From Rhizophagus clarus (Eukaryota; Glomeromycota; Glomeromycetes; Glomerales; Glomeraceae), in assembly GCA_015698045.1 (NCBI GenBank), contig BLAL01000057.1:310001-374000 (forward strand): a stretch of 64,000 nt of DNA. Direction: 5' to 3'. Below are positions 50,763 through 61,682 of the stretch, one piece after another. The translations under genes and the position numbers were made by a program. Every line of letters begins with the position of its first letter. Position 1 is the stretch's first letter. The notes beneath the pieces are model-generated. The model was not told where the DNA came from. It ran no database searches and saw nothing but the letters and a program-made list of their open reading frames with translations.

Positions 50763-52949
50763 CAGGGCTGATAATTTTTTGCGGTGATAAAAGGTAAATT
50801 TTGTGTGTAACAAAAAAAAAATTTTGCGATCTGTGGTGATACTAAATTTTTGTTAATTATGTGTAATTTTGCGGCATATTTTAATAAAATGTGTGAATTT
50901 ATATGTAAAAAAAATTTTTTATTTATAATATTTACAAAATTTGTAAAAATTTAATCAATTAAAATACAACATGTTAAGTGATTTTAATGATTCTTTAGAT
51001 AAACTTTGACGATTAGAATCTAAAAGTAAATTATATAAAGAAAAACTACGTTCTACTGCACAGCTTAAAATTGGTAACCAAATGTAGTCTAATGCGATGT
51101 TAGAAAGAATTGGTAAACAAACTGACAAATTTTTCCAATAATTATCTAAGTTAGTTTCGTCCAAATTTTCATTAAATTCCAACCCAGTAAGCCCACAATA
51201 TATTGACTATTCACATAATAAACTATCAAAAGGATTATTAAGTTCCATAATTGCTGAATAATAACGAATATCCTTTCTTTGAATATCTTCTAAATGAATA
51301 TATTGTGGGTTAAAAACTTGACATGCATAAAAAAGTGAATGTGTAGAATGATTGGAAATATAAGCTGAAAACTTGTTATATGCTACTTAAAAAGCTTGAT
51401 AAAATATTGGATAAAAATCATCAGGATTAAACAAATGTTGACAAATTATATTTTCAATCTCAGGACTAAAATAAGGTGCAGTAGTATTTGACTTGATAAA
51501 TGATGTAAGTTGCTGTAATCGACCTTCAACAAAAGAAAAGACTGATTTGTTTTGTTGCTGAAAAAAATCAAAATCTTGTACAAATTCTTTGGCATAGATT
51601 AAAATAAAGTAAATATAAATTGTAATAACACCAACATCTTGTAAATTTTGTAGTGTTGTATGGATAGTTTTTATCATTTCATTTTGTGATTCTTTTTCAT
51701 ACTCGCGCCTAAAAAAATTAGCCCAGTGTTGAATGTGATCTTTTGCATAAAACTATTCAAAACTAACTATTCTATCTAGTTTGATTTGAAAGTGGAATTT
51801 TATGAGAAAAACCAATGCCATTCATTTTAATGTGGGTTATATAATAGTTTTTTCATGCAGATGATTTGATAAATACTTCTTTGATTTTAGCTAAAAAGGT
51901 TTTTAATAGTAAAAATTGGGGTAATTCTCTTCAGGTCTCTCTAATTAATTAAAATTAATTATTATAATAATTTACTGATGTTCAATTAATTTGCTTTCAA
52001 CTAAAATTTCCTACCCAATAAGATTTAATATATGTGCTGGACATGATACATGAATTAGCTGAGGTATAACTGACTTTAAAACTTCATAAAAACACTTTTT
52101 CATATACATGGCTGAATCAGTAAAAAATAGATGCAGAATACTAAGAGATATATTGTAGGAATGTAAAATGGGAAGGAGTGTTTATCCAATAGTTGTGTTG
52201 TTAACATGTTTTAAAAAATTAATAGAAACTAGTTTTGTATCTTGACGATAAGTAAAAAGTATATTGACAACACTACATGCACAATTATCACTAAGCTCAT
52301 CCAAACAGGTTTTGAATTAATAATTGAAAGGAGAGTTTTTGCATGATTTTTAAAAACAGAAGGTAAGTACAATTGACGTAAAATTGGGGCTTGAGGAATT
52401 GCACCTCCTTCATTAAAATATTTTTTAAAGAAAGGAAGGAGGTGATTAATTTTTTCTATTGGAATATTGGTACTTGCAAATGCTTTAATTAATTCTTTTA
52501 TAACTTTTCTTTTAGAATCAGTTGCAAATAAAGTGGTCTCCAAGGTTTTCTGATTTTTTTTGCTTTGGTTGTCTTCATAAATTCTTTTTTGCGCCAAGTG
52601 TTTTTTTCTTAAACAATAAGAATCTACTGTTGACTTATGTCTCCATTCTACATAAGGTCACAATAGTTACAAAATAAAAGACCATTTTCAACATGAAAAA
52701 CATCTGGATATTCATTAACTCTTGTATAAATAGTTACAGCATTAGCTTTATTAGTTTTAATACGTTTACTAAATGTCATTTTTTTTAAAAAAATAGGATT
52801 GATTATCAAAAAATTTTTTTTTGTGATTTATATTAGAACTCCTGAGAATTTTGTGATATTATGCGATGATCAGGAGTAATAAATGTATTTATCACATAAT
52901 TTTGTGAGTTATGTGAAATTCTATGAAACATAAAATATCATCAGCCCTG
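50763..52949 (-). mobile_element. hAT DNA transposon, decayed but with intact ends
   Basis: Perfect 8-bp duplication GTTAGTTC (50755-50762 and 52950-52957). Ends CAGGGCTGATAATTTTTTG and, inverted, CAGGGCTGATGATATTTTA are a good terminal inverted repeat with the CAGGGCTG start common among hAT elements. Length 2187 bp, with transposase remains on the minus strand. Confidence 0.93.
50955..52750 (-). pseudogene. hAT transposase, broken
   Basis: From right to left: a BED-type zinc finger (LLFCNYCDLM, stop/shift, WRHKSTVDSYCLRKKHLAQK) at 52690-52570; an alpha-helical stretch at 52560-52270 (KVIKELIKAFASTNIPIEKI); fragments in 52230-51400; and the C-terminal dimerisation region at 51182-50955 with WLPILSCAVERSFSLYNLLL and RQSLSKESLKSL. 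Stops and shifts are numerous, and the catalytic middle is poorly preserved. Confidence 0.85.
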
Positions 52950-52961
52950 GTTAGTTCTTAT

Positions 52962-53102
52962 AGATTTCAAAATTGTGAAATTCTCAATCTTTCATAACAT
53001 ATGCTTTTGATGTTAATATTCTTTACTTCATAAAGTAAAAGGTCCTGTGTTGCATGTAAACCTTCTTTTATATTCTTTCACATTTGTACAGAAAAAAATA
53101 GG
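52962..53102 (+). repeat. Dispersed repeat R, copy 2 (left part)
   Basis: Matches 48990-49115. The rest of this copy resumes at 56257-56420 (matching 49137-49300), so hAT-like copy B was inserted in between. Confidence 0.65.
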
Positions 53103-54187
53103 GGTACAAAAAGACTCCAAACAATATATATAGGTCAGATAAAAATTTCAAAATTTACTATGATTAATAAGCAAATTATTTTAAGTACTGCTAAGCAAAC
53201 TTTTATTATAACCTTTGAATTTTTTATTCTACTAAGCAATTTTTTTTTTAACATATATAACTTTATTTAAGTATAAAAAGATAATTTAACTAATTAAAAT
53301 ATATATATAGTAATAGTAAATTAATTTTTTATATCATTGTGAAAAAAAATTGTGAAATTAATTCACTAAATATTAATAAATTAATAATATAAAATGATAT
53401 ACAACTTTGGAATTTTTAATTTTAATTAATATTAATATAATATTAATATACTATTGCTATTTTAAAAATAGTTTTAAAATTTGGAATTTTTTATAAATAT
53501 TATTATATTTAGATTTATAAAAATTAAAATATAAGTTATTGCCAACCCTTATGAACAATTTCTTAAAGTTAATAAGTTGATTTAAAATAAAAAAAATTAC
53601 ACTTTAAAATTAAAATCACTTAAATAATAAATAATTTAAAGTACAAAAGTTGGTCGCATTTCACAAATATTAATCCAATTATTCTAAAATTTTTACTGTG
53701 TATAGATTCAACCTTGCTGAACAACTTTACTTAAGTGAATAAAGATAATTTCATTTGACCAAAGTAGTGTTATTACATCCTGAAGTTAAAAGAAAAAAAA
53801 AAATTTTTTAGAGTTAGTACTGTTTAAAAAATATAATCTTTACAAATATTATACTTATAATCATAAAAATTGAAATACAAATACTTTTTACAACTGCTGA
53901 ACAATTTATTTAAACATAAAAAGGTAATTTCATTTGTTCAAAATTTATTTTATATATGAGTAAAATTAGCAAACAAAAATAAAAATATGAGAATATTATT
54001 ATAAAAACATGATTTTTTTTATAAATATTAAATACAATATTGTATTTATAAAATTAAAATGTGTAAAATAATATCAGTTTAAAAAAATTTTTTGTAAAAA
54101 AATTTTTTTGATATATGATTGAAATTAAAATTTTCTCTCTCTATATATATATATGAAAATCTTTGTTATATGAATAAAGGATTCTGC

Positions 54188-56075
54188 AATTAATACAGCA
54201 AAACTCTTTCTGCTAACGTGCTGAATCAAAATTCTGCAAAAAATTTTTTCAAAAATTTTTTTATTTTTAACGTGTTTTCTGAAACTAAAACATATATAGT
54301 TATAATTTCTACACAAGAAACATGTATATACAACACATACAAAGAGTTTGCAACACACTTTATAGATATGTTTTTTAGATCTTTACGCAGTTCTCTCACT
54401 ATCAACCTGCATATCTTACTCAATAAGACTGAAGTTAACAAGCTAAAGAAACTTCAACAAATAGGGCTGTTTGAAAAAACTGAAAGACTTAAACCTCTAA
54501 TAACACCGGTCATACAACGAAAGCTTAACAATGAGATAATGACTGTTATATGCTATTACCTTCGCACAGCTCTTGCTCTCTCAGAGTCTCAGTACCCCAA
54601 AAAACAGAAGCCTCCAAAAATAGGAAACATAAACAACGTGTCGACCACCCTAGAATTGGCCATCATACAAAAGATGGATATGGATATTTTATCACCTGCA
54701 CAACATCAATCAAATCCTGTCGCACCATCAACACATGCTGAACTGACTCCTAAAGGCAAAGGCAAGAAGAAGAATAAAAACAAGAAGGTCCCTACAGTAG
54801 ACCCAGACTTTGCAGATTCATTGGACAAGAAACCTGCACAAAATGTCTATTTTTCAACCCTGTTACCTTCCTCGCCTAAGGAATCTGCTAACAATAAGGC
54901 TTCTACCTCCTCAGTGCCTATATTAGACTTGTCTGATAATGAAAAGAAAAAACAAAAAATGCAGAAATGAATATGACACACATAATCACTAGATATCAGG
55001 TTCCTTTAGGATGCAACTTCGTTCGTAATATCCTTATATATGATGTACCAGTAAAATGAGATAATTACACACTTCTCAAACACCTATCTATTTAGAGGAA
55101 TGTTATATCGATCAGTCTCAAGCAATAGTACAAATACATGACTGTTCGATGTAGATTAGTTATTTCTGAATTTTTTAAAAAATACGAATTGCAATGGATG
55201 GCTTCACTTACTGGTATTCCTGCTAGATAGTTTCTCGCATCATGGTTGCTCAAAGAATAAAAAAAATAAGAGCGATTCCAGACTGTTATCTTTGACCCTC
55301 CCATATCTATGACGATAGCCTTTCTGATAGAACCCTAACATAAAGCATTCCTGAGCGAATTGAACATTAAAATGTTCAAGAAAATTAAGTTCACAGATGG
55401 AAAATAGAAGATTGTCAGCTATTTCAAATCTTGAAAACACTTGCATAAGTGCATTACTAGTCTGATTCTCTGGTTTGGTGTTAACATGTCATAGTGCAAA
55501 TATCAGCCGTTATCTGTCACTCATAAAAAGAAGAAGAAGCAGAACTCTGTCCCTAACTTGGCTAAGCGAAATAACAAGACACAGGTCCGTTCATACAATT
55601 CTTCCTTTACGAAATCTCAACATACTCCAGCATCTGGATCAAATAAGATTCAAATAAAAAGATCAAGGTCAAAGAACTTGAGTACTAACTAGCAGGCAAA
55701 TCCAACCTCCACCTCATCACAATCCAAACTGAAGCAGAATAGTCGTGATAGTCCTAAGATATCTAAGAGACAACTACATGCAGAAGTTGTCAAAATACAA
55801 GAGATCTTAGGGAAGTTAAAAGCAGGTGTTTTACATAACTAAAAAGATTTTTTTCTGTAGCTTAGACTTACACCCATTTGTAGCACAATATTTCTTTTTT
55901 TCTTTACATTTCTCTTTATCATTTATATATGGTTACGTTAATTAGCTAGACAGATGGTAAGACTAACCCTTGGGTTGAAAGTGTAGTTTTTGCTTAATTA
56001 GTGATGTTTTATAGCGTCCTCATTTAACATAATAAACATACACGGCTCTAACGCCTTTAAAGTTAAAAAAAAAAA
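54188..56075 (+). mobile_element. ORF1-only retroelement with A-tail
   Basis: Flanked by a 16-bp duplication GAATAAAGGRTTCTGC (54172-54187 and 56076-56091, one mismatch). It ends in an A-run at 56065-56075. The unoccupied site is present in copy A near 32665-32685 (GAATAAGGGGTTTTGC on the reverse strand), which shows precisely what was inserted. Contents: an ORF1-like reading frame, no endonuclease or reverse transcriptase. Either a LINE copy with an internal deletion or a non-autonomous ORF1-only family. Confidence 0.8.
54368..55850 (+). pseudogene. ORF1-like protein of the retroelement
   Basis: An open frame from ATG 54368 to 54970 (200 codons) ends in a Lys-rich part (KGKGKKKNKNKK) and a VPILDLSDNEKKKQK tail that resembles the PKIINLSDDEDSF part of the LINE ORF1 in this window. 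Frames farther right show an RRM-like block (NILIYDVPVK, then MTVRCRLVISEFFKKYELQW near 55135-55200) and a basic Ser-rich stretch (to about 55840), but with many stops. The first half alone could still be translated. Confidence 0.6.
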
Positions 56076-56256
56076 GAATAAAGGGTTCTGCTATGTAAAT
56101 ATAATTACTAAGCTGAAATAAAAATAAGTTTAACTATGCATTTAAATATCTAATCAACTAAAAATTTTATATTAAAATAAGCAAATAAAAGTTATATAAT
56201 TATTAAGCAAACTCAAATCTAATATATTTATATATTGTTCAGGGTTCTAGTACAAA

Positions 56257-56420
56257 GGTTAATATGTTTTCTTTTCAAATATATATGCAAATCACAAACT
56301 CTGCCATGTGATCATTTATTTTATCATACAATTTGTGGCTTAGCGAAATCTTCTGAGCTGATGATCACTATTTTGAACTAAGTTTTCTTACCATAAGATC
56401 AATCATAAACTTAAAACTAT
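56257..56420 (+). repeat. Dispersed repeat R, copy 2 (right part)
   Basis: AAAGGTTAATATG, then CACAAACTCTGCCATGTGATC and ACAATTTGTGGCTTAGCGAA match 49137-49270. Confidence 0.6.
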
Positions 56421-56558
56421 TTATCTTTTTTTCAAGATATATTCATGGTACTTTATTAATACATGAACAAAGAGAAATACAAAAGATGTGGTAACAACAT
56501 CTGATATGCTAATATACATATATTACAGCAAGATTATGTATTAAGGATTAAATGTTTC

Positions 56559-57290
56559 TTAATTACTAGTGTTTGTATCTTCACTTGAATACCATATATA
56601 TTTACTAATTCTAGATTCTCTAGGCTTTTTCACAGGTATTATTTCTTTGTATGTCTGCTCTCTTTTATTATTAATCTTAATTTTTCTAATATTATTCTTC
56701 CATGATATCTTGCCTGATTTAGAATCGAAGTGGTATTGTACATGAGTCATATGATCCCAAAAGGCATCATTGTTCACAAATTCTCTAAGACATACTGAAT
56801 ACCAATTTTTATACTTGTTGAAATAAATAATAACATTAGCATTTCAACATGACTGATACAACTAATTAAAGTCCTAAAATTTTTCATATTAGATGACAAA
56901 ATGTACATAGTTTTCATCTAAATTTTAAATAAAATGTAATTTTATCTATCAATCTAGCCACTTTTTCTGCTAAAATACTTTTGATAGATGCTGACTTATT
57001 TTTAATATTATTAAGTTTTGTACTATTTCTGGTGACCTATACTAATCATACTTTAAGATTCATGATATCAAAGGCCTGGAAATGCTTTCCTTGTTCTTTT
57101 AGTATTTTCACTTTAAGATTATAAATATCTTCATCTCTATCAACAAAAATCTTGAAATAACTTTTAAAACCTAATTTCTTAATAATACTGTTGAGAGTAA
57201 TAATGTCACTTATTTCTTCATATATAGAAAGGTTCATACTTTCACACAAGTATTTATAAGCTGACAAATTTAATTTCTTCTAGCTTCATT
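56559..57290 (-). pseudogene. Decayed gene of unknown family
   Basis: Three coding-like pieces in leftward order: MNLSIYEEISDIITLNSIIK with FVDRDEDIYNLKVKILKEQG (57267-57046); SASIKSILAEKVARLIDKIT (about 56995-56935) after stops; and NWYSVCLREFVNNDAFWDHM with a Lys-rich end (about 56815-56559). Stops and shifts lie between them and no intron borders fit. The residue mix is clearly protein-like, but I do not recognise it. Confidence 0.45.
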
Positions 57291-57469
57291 TGGACAAAAC
57301 CATCCATTAATAACTGCAATTAATAATATAGAAAAATTTAGCTGAAGGTACAGAACATACCTCCTTTGATATAGTATACATAAGATCAAAGTTGATTAAC
57401 CTATATAGATCTTAGAATTGTAAATCCACCAGCCTTCATAACATATACTTTTGCTATCAATATTAGATC

Positions 57470-57655
57470 TGGGTCATATTACTGACAATCATTTTACTAA
57501 TAATTAAATTACTGACAGTTATTTTACCAATAATCATTTGACTGACAGGCATTGTATATTTTACTGACAGGTACATATTATCAACAATCATTTTATCAAC
57601 AATCATTTTACTGACAATTATTTTACAATATTTTACAAACAATTCTTTTACTTAG
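57470..57655 (+). repeat. Tandem TTTTACTGACAATCA minisatellite
   Basis: About eleven imperfect units of 14-18 bp with the core ACTGACAATCATTTTA/CAACAATCATTTT. Confidence 0.75.
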
Positions 57656-58136
57656 AATTTTCCATTATATTTATTATTATAATAAAATGCATTTTAAATA
57701 TAAATAATTTTATAAATTTTTATTCATTTTTACAAATTTTTTTCATGATTACTGCATCTTATTAGGATTTAATCAGGATTTGATACAGAAAAGTAGAAAA
57801 CAATATATAGATTATTTGATTTTTTTCATGATATTTCTTTTAACTATTTTCATTTAAAATGTTACATTATTGATAAACAAATGTTTGAAAATTATATGAT
57901 TTATATTGTATAATCAATATGAAAATATTATAAAAGTTATATTTAAAAGAAAATTTTGCCAATAAAATCACAATCCCAATGTACATATAATAGGAAATTT
58001 TATTATATAATATACATATAGCATAATATTTCTAACAAAAAAATAATGTAAATAAAAAACTATTTTATTATGTAAAAATAAATTTCAATTTTCATCTCTT
58101 TTTTACTACAATTTTTCTAAATGAACAACTTAATTT

Positions 58137-58499
58137 CACAGGTCGAAATTAGTTAAATAGGGTATCAATAGGGTATCAATAGGTTATTAATCGGCTATCA
58201 ATAGGCTACCCTATTGGTAGCCTATTAAACTTGCGCCATAATCTGTCACCAATCAGGCAGGCTGATTGATAACCTATTGATAACCTATTGATACCCTATT
58301 GATACCCTATTTAATAAAAATACCAATAGGATACTAATAGGTTATCAATAAGTTATCAATCAGCTATCAATCAGCCTGCCCAATTGGTGACGGATTATGG
58401 CGCAAGTTCAATAGGCTACCAATAGGGTAGCTTATTAATAGCCGATTGATAACCTATTGATAACCTATTGATACCCTATTTAACTAATTTCGACCTGTG
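58137..58499. repeat. 363-bp foldback (long near-perfect palindrome)
   Basis: The left arm starting CACAGGTCGAAATTAGTTAA is mirrored by the right arm ending TTAACTAATTTCGACCTGTG; both arms (about 175 bases) match with few differences and meet around TTTAATAAAAAT near 58312-58322. Inside, 11-12 bp words ATAGGGTATCA, ATAGGTTATCA and GATTGATAACC are repeated in both directions. No coding sequence. It is probably a foldback/MITE-type element; clear target duplications were not found. Confidence 0.85.
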
Positions 58500-58677
58500 T
58501 TTGTGAAACTATTTCTTTTACTCGTAATAAAGATAAAATTAATATTTGTGGGTATATTATACTTAAAGACAAAAATAAAAAAAAATTTATACTACTGGTG
58601 TTATAAAAATATAAAACATTAAGTTGTTATGAACATGCAATTAATTAAAGACTAGCATTATCTTAAAAAGGTTTCAG

Positions 58678-59790
58678 ATCACAATCATATTGCAGAAGCT
58701 AGTAGAGCAGGTGTTTTAAAAACTATTAATATTTTAAAAAAATAAGTTTAACAAACTAATAACCAACCAGTTCAAGTTATTCAAGAAATAGTAGTCAATA
58801 GTTTACAAGAAACATATCCATATCTTCCATCTTATGATGCACTTAGACAATCTATTAAAGGATCCATTATATTAATATTCCTACAGAACCACAATCTTTG
58901 AAAAGTCTTAATATTTCTGAAAATATGAAAAAGACTTTAAATGGATCAAACTTTCTAATTAAAAATTCAACTATAGGTTGTGATAGAATATTAATCTTTA
59001 CTATAGTAGAAAACCTTAAACAATTAGAAATTTCTTTATTTTGGATTATGGATGAAATGTTTAAGACAGTTCCAACTATATTCAAACAGTTGTACACTAT
59101 TCATGGATGTGTTAGAAATGAAAATTTATGTATTATGCCTCTTATATATGTATTGATGACTAGCAAATCTGAACAATGTTATAGGTGAATATTTTAGGAT
59201 TTAATTAAGTATAGTGAAGAACAAAATATTGATTTACAGCCACAATTTATTTTGACAGATTTTAAAAAGACTACTATTAATGCCATTCAAGTAGAATTTC
59301 AAAATGTGCAAAATAAAAGATGTTATTTTCATTTGGCTCAAAATGTATATCGCAAAGTATAGCATTTTGGCCTTACCACCTATTATAGAACTAATGAAGA
59401 ATTTAGTCTTTTAATTCGGCTTATACCTGCATTAGCTTTTTTACCTTTTAATGAAATCTCCTCTGTATTTAACGAATTAAAAGAAAATATGACAGTAAAA
59501 GCTAATGAGATAATGAATTGGTTTGAAAATTATTATGTTTATAGAATTATATAATGTAGATTAAAAAGAAGTGAAAATATAGTTAGATATCCACCATTAT
59601 TTCCATCTTCATTGTGGTTAGTAACTGTTAATATCGAACATGCATTTCCTAGAACCCAAAATCCTGTCGAAGCATAGTATAGAAAATGGAAAATATTGGT
59701 AGGTAGCTTACATATAAGCATATTTAAAATTATAAAAGAAATCCAAAAAGAGCAAAATCAAATTAAAATGAATATATTTTAAGAGATATG
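58678..59790 (+). pseudogene. MULE (Mutator-like) transposase, broken
   Basis: Reads DHNHIAEASRAGVLKTINIL, ETYPYLPSYDALRQSIKG, then the MULE catalytic region FWIMDEMFKTVPTIFKQLYT and CIMPLIYVLMTSKSEQCY (58898-59188 is open), QPQFILTDFKKTTINAIQVE, KRCYFHLAQNVYRKV, RLIPALAFLPFNEI and AFPRTQNPVEA. HNH-x-AEAS is the end of an N-terminal FLYWCH/WRKY-GCM1-like zinc finger; the start is lost. Roughly eight stops and shifts. Confidence 0.88.
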
Positions 59791-59845
59791 CCAAGACCTT
59801 TACAAAAAAAGGAATCATAAATATAAAATTAGAATTTAAAATGTA

Positions 59846-60666
59846 CCGTATATCACGGATCACGGTACCCCAGGTATCTTGCAAATTTTGGGGGGTTTTG
59901 GCCTGTACCCAGGGGTACTATACACAGGTGGATACTATACATAAGGGGTACAGGATTTTTAAAATACCTGGGATACATGCTATGTATAATACCCAGGTTT
60001 AATTAGATTGGCAAAATGCAAAAAAATGCCAAAACTGACTATTCTGGCGTTTTTATATGTAAAGTAAAAAAAAATGCTGAAACTGATTGTTCTGGCATTT
60101 TTATATATATAAAAACGCAAAAAAATGCCAAAACTGACTGTTCTTGTGTCTTTTATATGTAAAATAAAAAAAAAATGCCAAAACTGACTGTTCTGGTATT
60201 TTTTATATGTAAAGTAAAAAAACGCTGAAACTGACTGTTCTGGCATTTTTTATATGTAAAATAAAAAAAAACATCAAACTGAACTGATTGTTCTAGCATT
60301 TTTATATGTAAAGTAAAAAAAATGCTGAAACTGATTGTTCTAGCATTTTTTTATATATAAAAACGCAAAAAAAATGCCAAAACTGACTGTTCCAGCATTT
60401 TTATATATATAAAAATGCAAAACTGACTGTTCTGGCATTTTTTATATATAAAGTAAAAAAAAACGCTGAAACTAATTGTTCTGGCATTTTTATATATCTG
60501 GAATATACATTATATATTGATCTAGTATTATACCCCAGGTATTTTACAAAATTTTAAGCTTTAAATTGGAATTCTCTATGTAAAGTATCCGGGTACTTTA
60601 AAATTCTCGCAAATTTCTTGAGGGGAATACTATACATAGGGGGGTACTGTGGCCTGTAATATATGG
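59846..60666. mobile_element. TA-flanked non-autonomous element filled with a hairpin minisatellite
   Basis: Ends CCGTATATCACGG and, inverted, CCATATATTACAGG, followed by CACRGTACCCC on both sides, form an imperfect terminal repeat; each end is next to TA (59844-59845, 60667-60668). Subterminal parts carry CCCCAGGTAT and GGGTACT motifs. The middle is the minisatellite at 60015-60500. Confidence 0.65.
60015..60500. repeat. Hairpin minisatellite, about nine 50-58 bp units
   Basis: Each unit is AAAAATGCC, AAAACTGACTGTTC, TGGCATTTTT and a TATATGTAAAGTAAA spacer. AAAAATGCCA and TGGCATTTTT pair, so every unit can form a hairpin with a CTGACTGTTC-type loop. The minus-strand frame at 59980-60246 is only a translation of these units. 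Confidence 0.8.
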
Positions 60667-60703
60667 TATATACAGTCTGATCTCAATATAACGAACCTAT
60701 AAT

Positions 60704-61417
60704 TAAGGATGGTGCCGCAAATAAGCAATTGTGGAATAATTGCGATTTACGGTATTGCGGAACATTGCGGATTTTTAAACCTAAATATCCGCAATTCCGC
60801 AATCCGCAATTGTCCGCAATTCCGCAAATATTCCGCAATTCCGCAAAGTACCGCAATTCAATTGCAGAATAATTGCGGAATTGTGGCACATTTGCGAAAT
60901 TGCGATACATTTGCGGAATTGCAATTTCGCTAAAGCAATCCAAAAAAATGTTGCGAAACGTTTTTTTTAATTAAATATACTTTGAAAAAACGTTTCGCAA
61001 CATTTTTTCTTTAAATTAATTAAAAAATGTTGCGAAACGTTTTTTTTTAATTAAATATACTTTGAAAAAACGTTTCGCAACGTTTTTTCTTTAAATTAAT
61101 TAAAAAAACGTTGCGAAACGCTTTTTATTAATTAAAATACTTTGAAAAAACGTTTCGCAACATTTTTTCGTTAAATTAATTAAAAAAACGTTGCGAAACG
61201 TTTTTTTTAATTAAAATACTTTGAAAAAACGTTTCGCAACATTTTTTCGTTAAATTAATTAAAAAAAACGTTGCGTAAACATTTTTTTTATTAAATCGGT
61301 TCGGTAAACTGCCAAAACTGATCAGGTGAATTGCGGAATTGCGGTTCACTAACCGCAATTCAACTCCAAAATCCGCAATATTGCGGATTTGATAAATCAA
61401 TTGCGGCACCATCCTTA
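60704..61417. mobile_element. 714-bp hAT-type MITE, copy 2
   Basis: Same ends (TAAGGATGGTGCCGCAA) and length as copy 1 at 25643-26356, with a perfect 8-bp duplication CCTATAAT (60696-60703 and 61418-61425). It lies 31 bp inside the left end of the pogo element, so it is younger than that element. By eye it differs from copy 1 at only a few percent of positions. Confidence 0.93.
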
Positions 61418-61682
61418 CCTATAATATAACGAACTCTCGACTTACTAAACTTTTTTTTAAAAACAGTTTTACAGTATTTGAAAAAATCTTGATATACCGA
61501 ATTTCATATAAAACTTGATGTAACATGTACCAAACTTATGTTGATATACTATTTATTATAAAATATAATAAAAAATTTTTTGATATACTGAACTTGTCAC
61601 GTGATTGGTAAAATCAGTTAGATTATAATTAACAATGATAATCATTTTCTTTGTCTTTAGACTTTTTATCATACGTTATTAT

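Larger units (their letters stand above)
53111..56248 (+). mobile_element. hAT-like non-autonomous element, copy B (with nested retroelement)
   Basis: Ends AAGACTCCAAACAATATATA and, inverted, AGAACCCTGAACAATATATA; flanks GGTACAAA (53103-53110) and AGTACAAA (56249-56256) agree at 7 of 8. Without the nested retroelement the element is about 1.25 kb of AT-rich non-coding sequence. It is a reverse-orientation relative of copy A about 20 kb away. Confidence 0.75.

Noticed and set aside
54218-54367. GTG-initiated N-terminal extension of the retroelement ORF1
   Set aside because: Begins at a GTG; the first ATG is at 54368.
59980-60246. 88-codon minus-strand frame with repeated SFGIFFYFTYK-like words
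   Set aside because: Translation of the hairpin minisatellite; the unit length varies and the frame is not kept.
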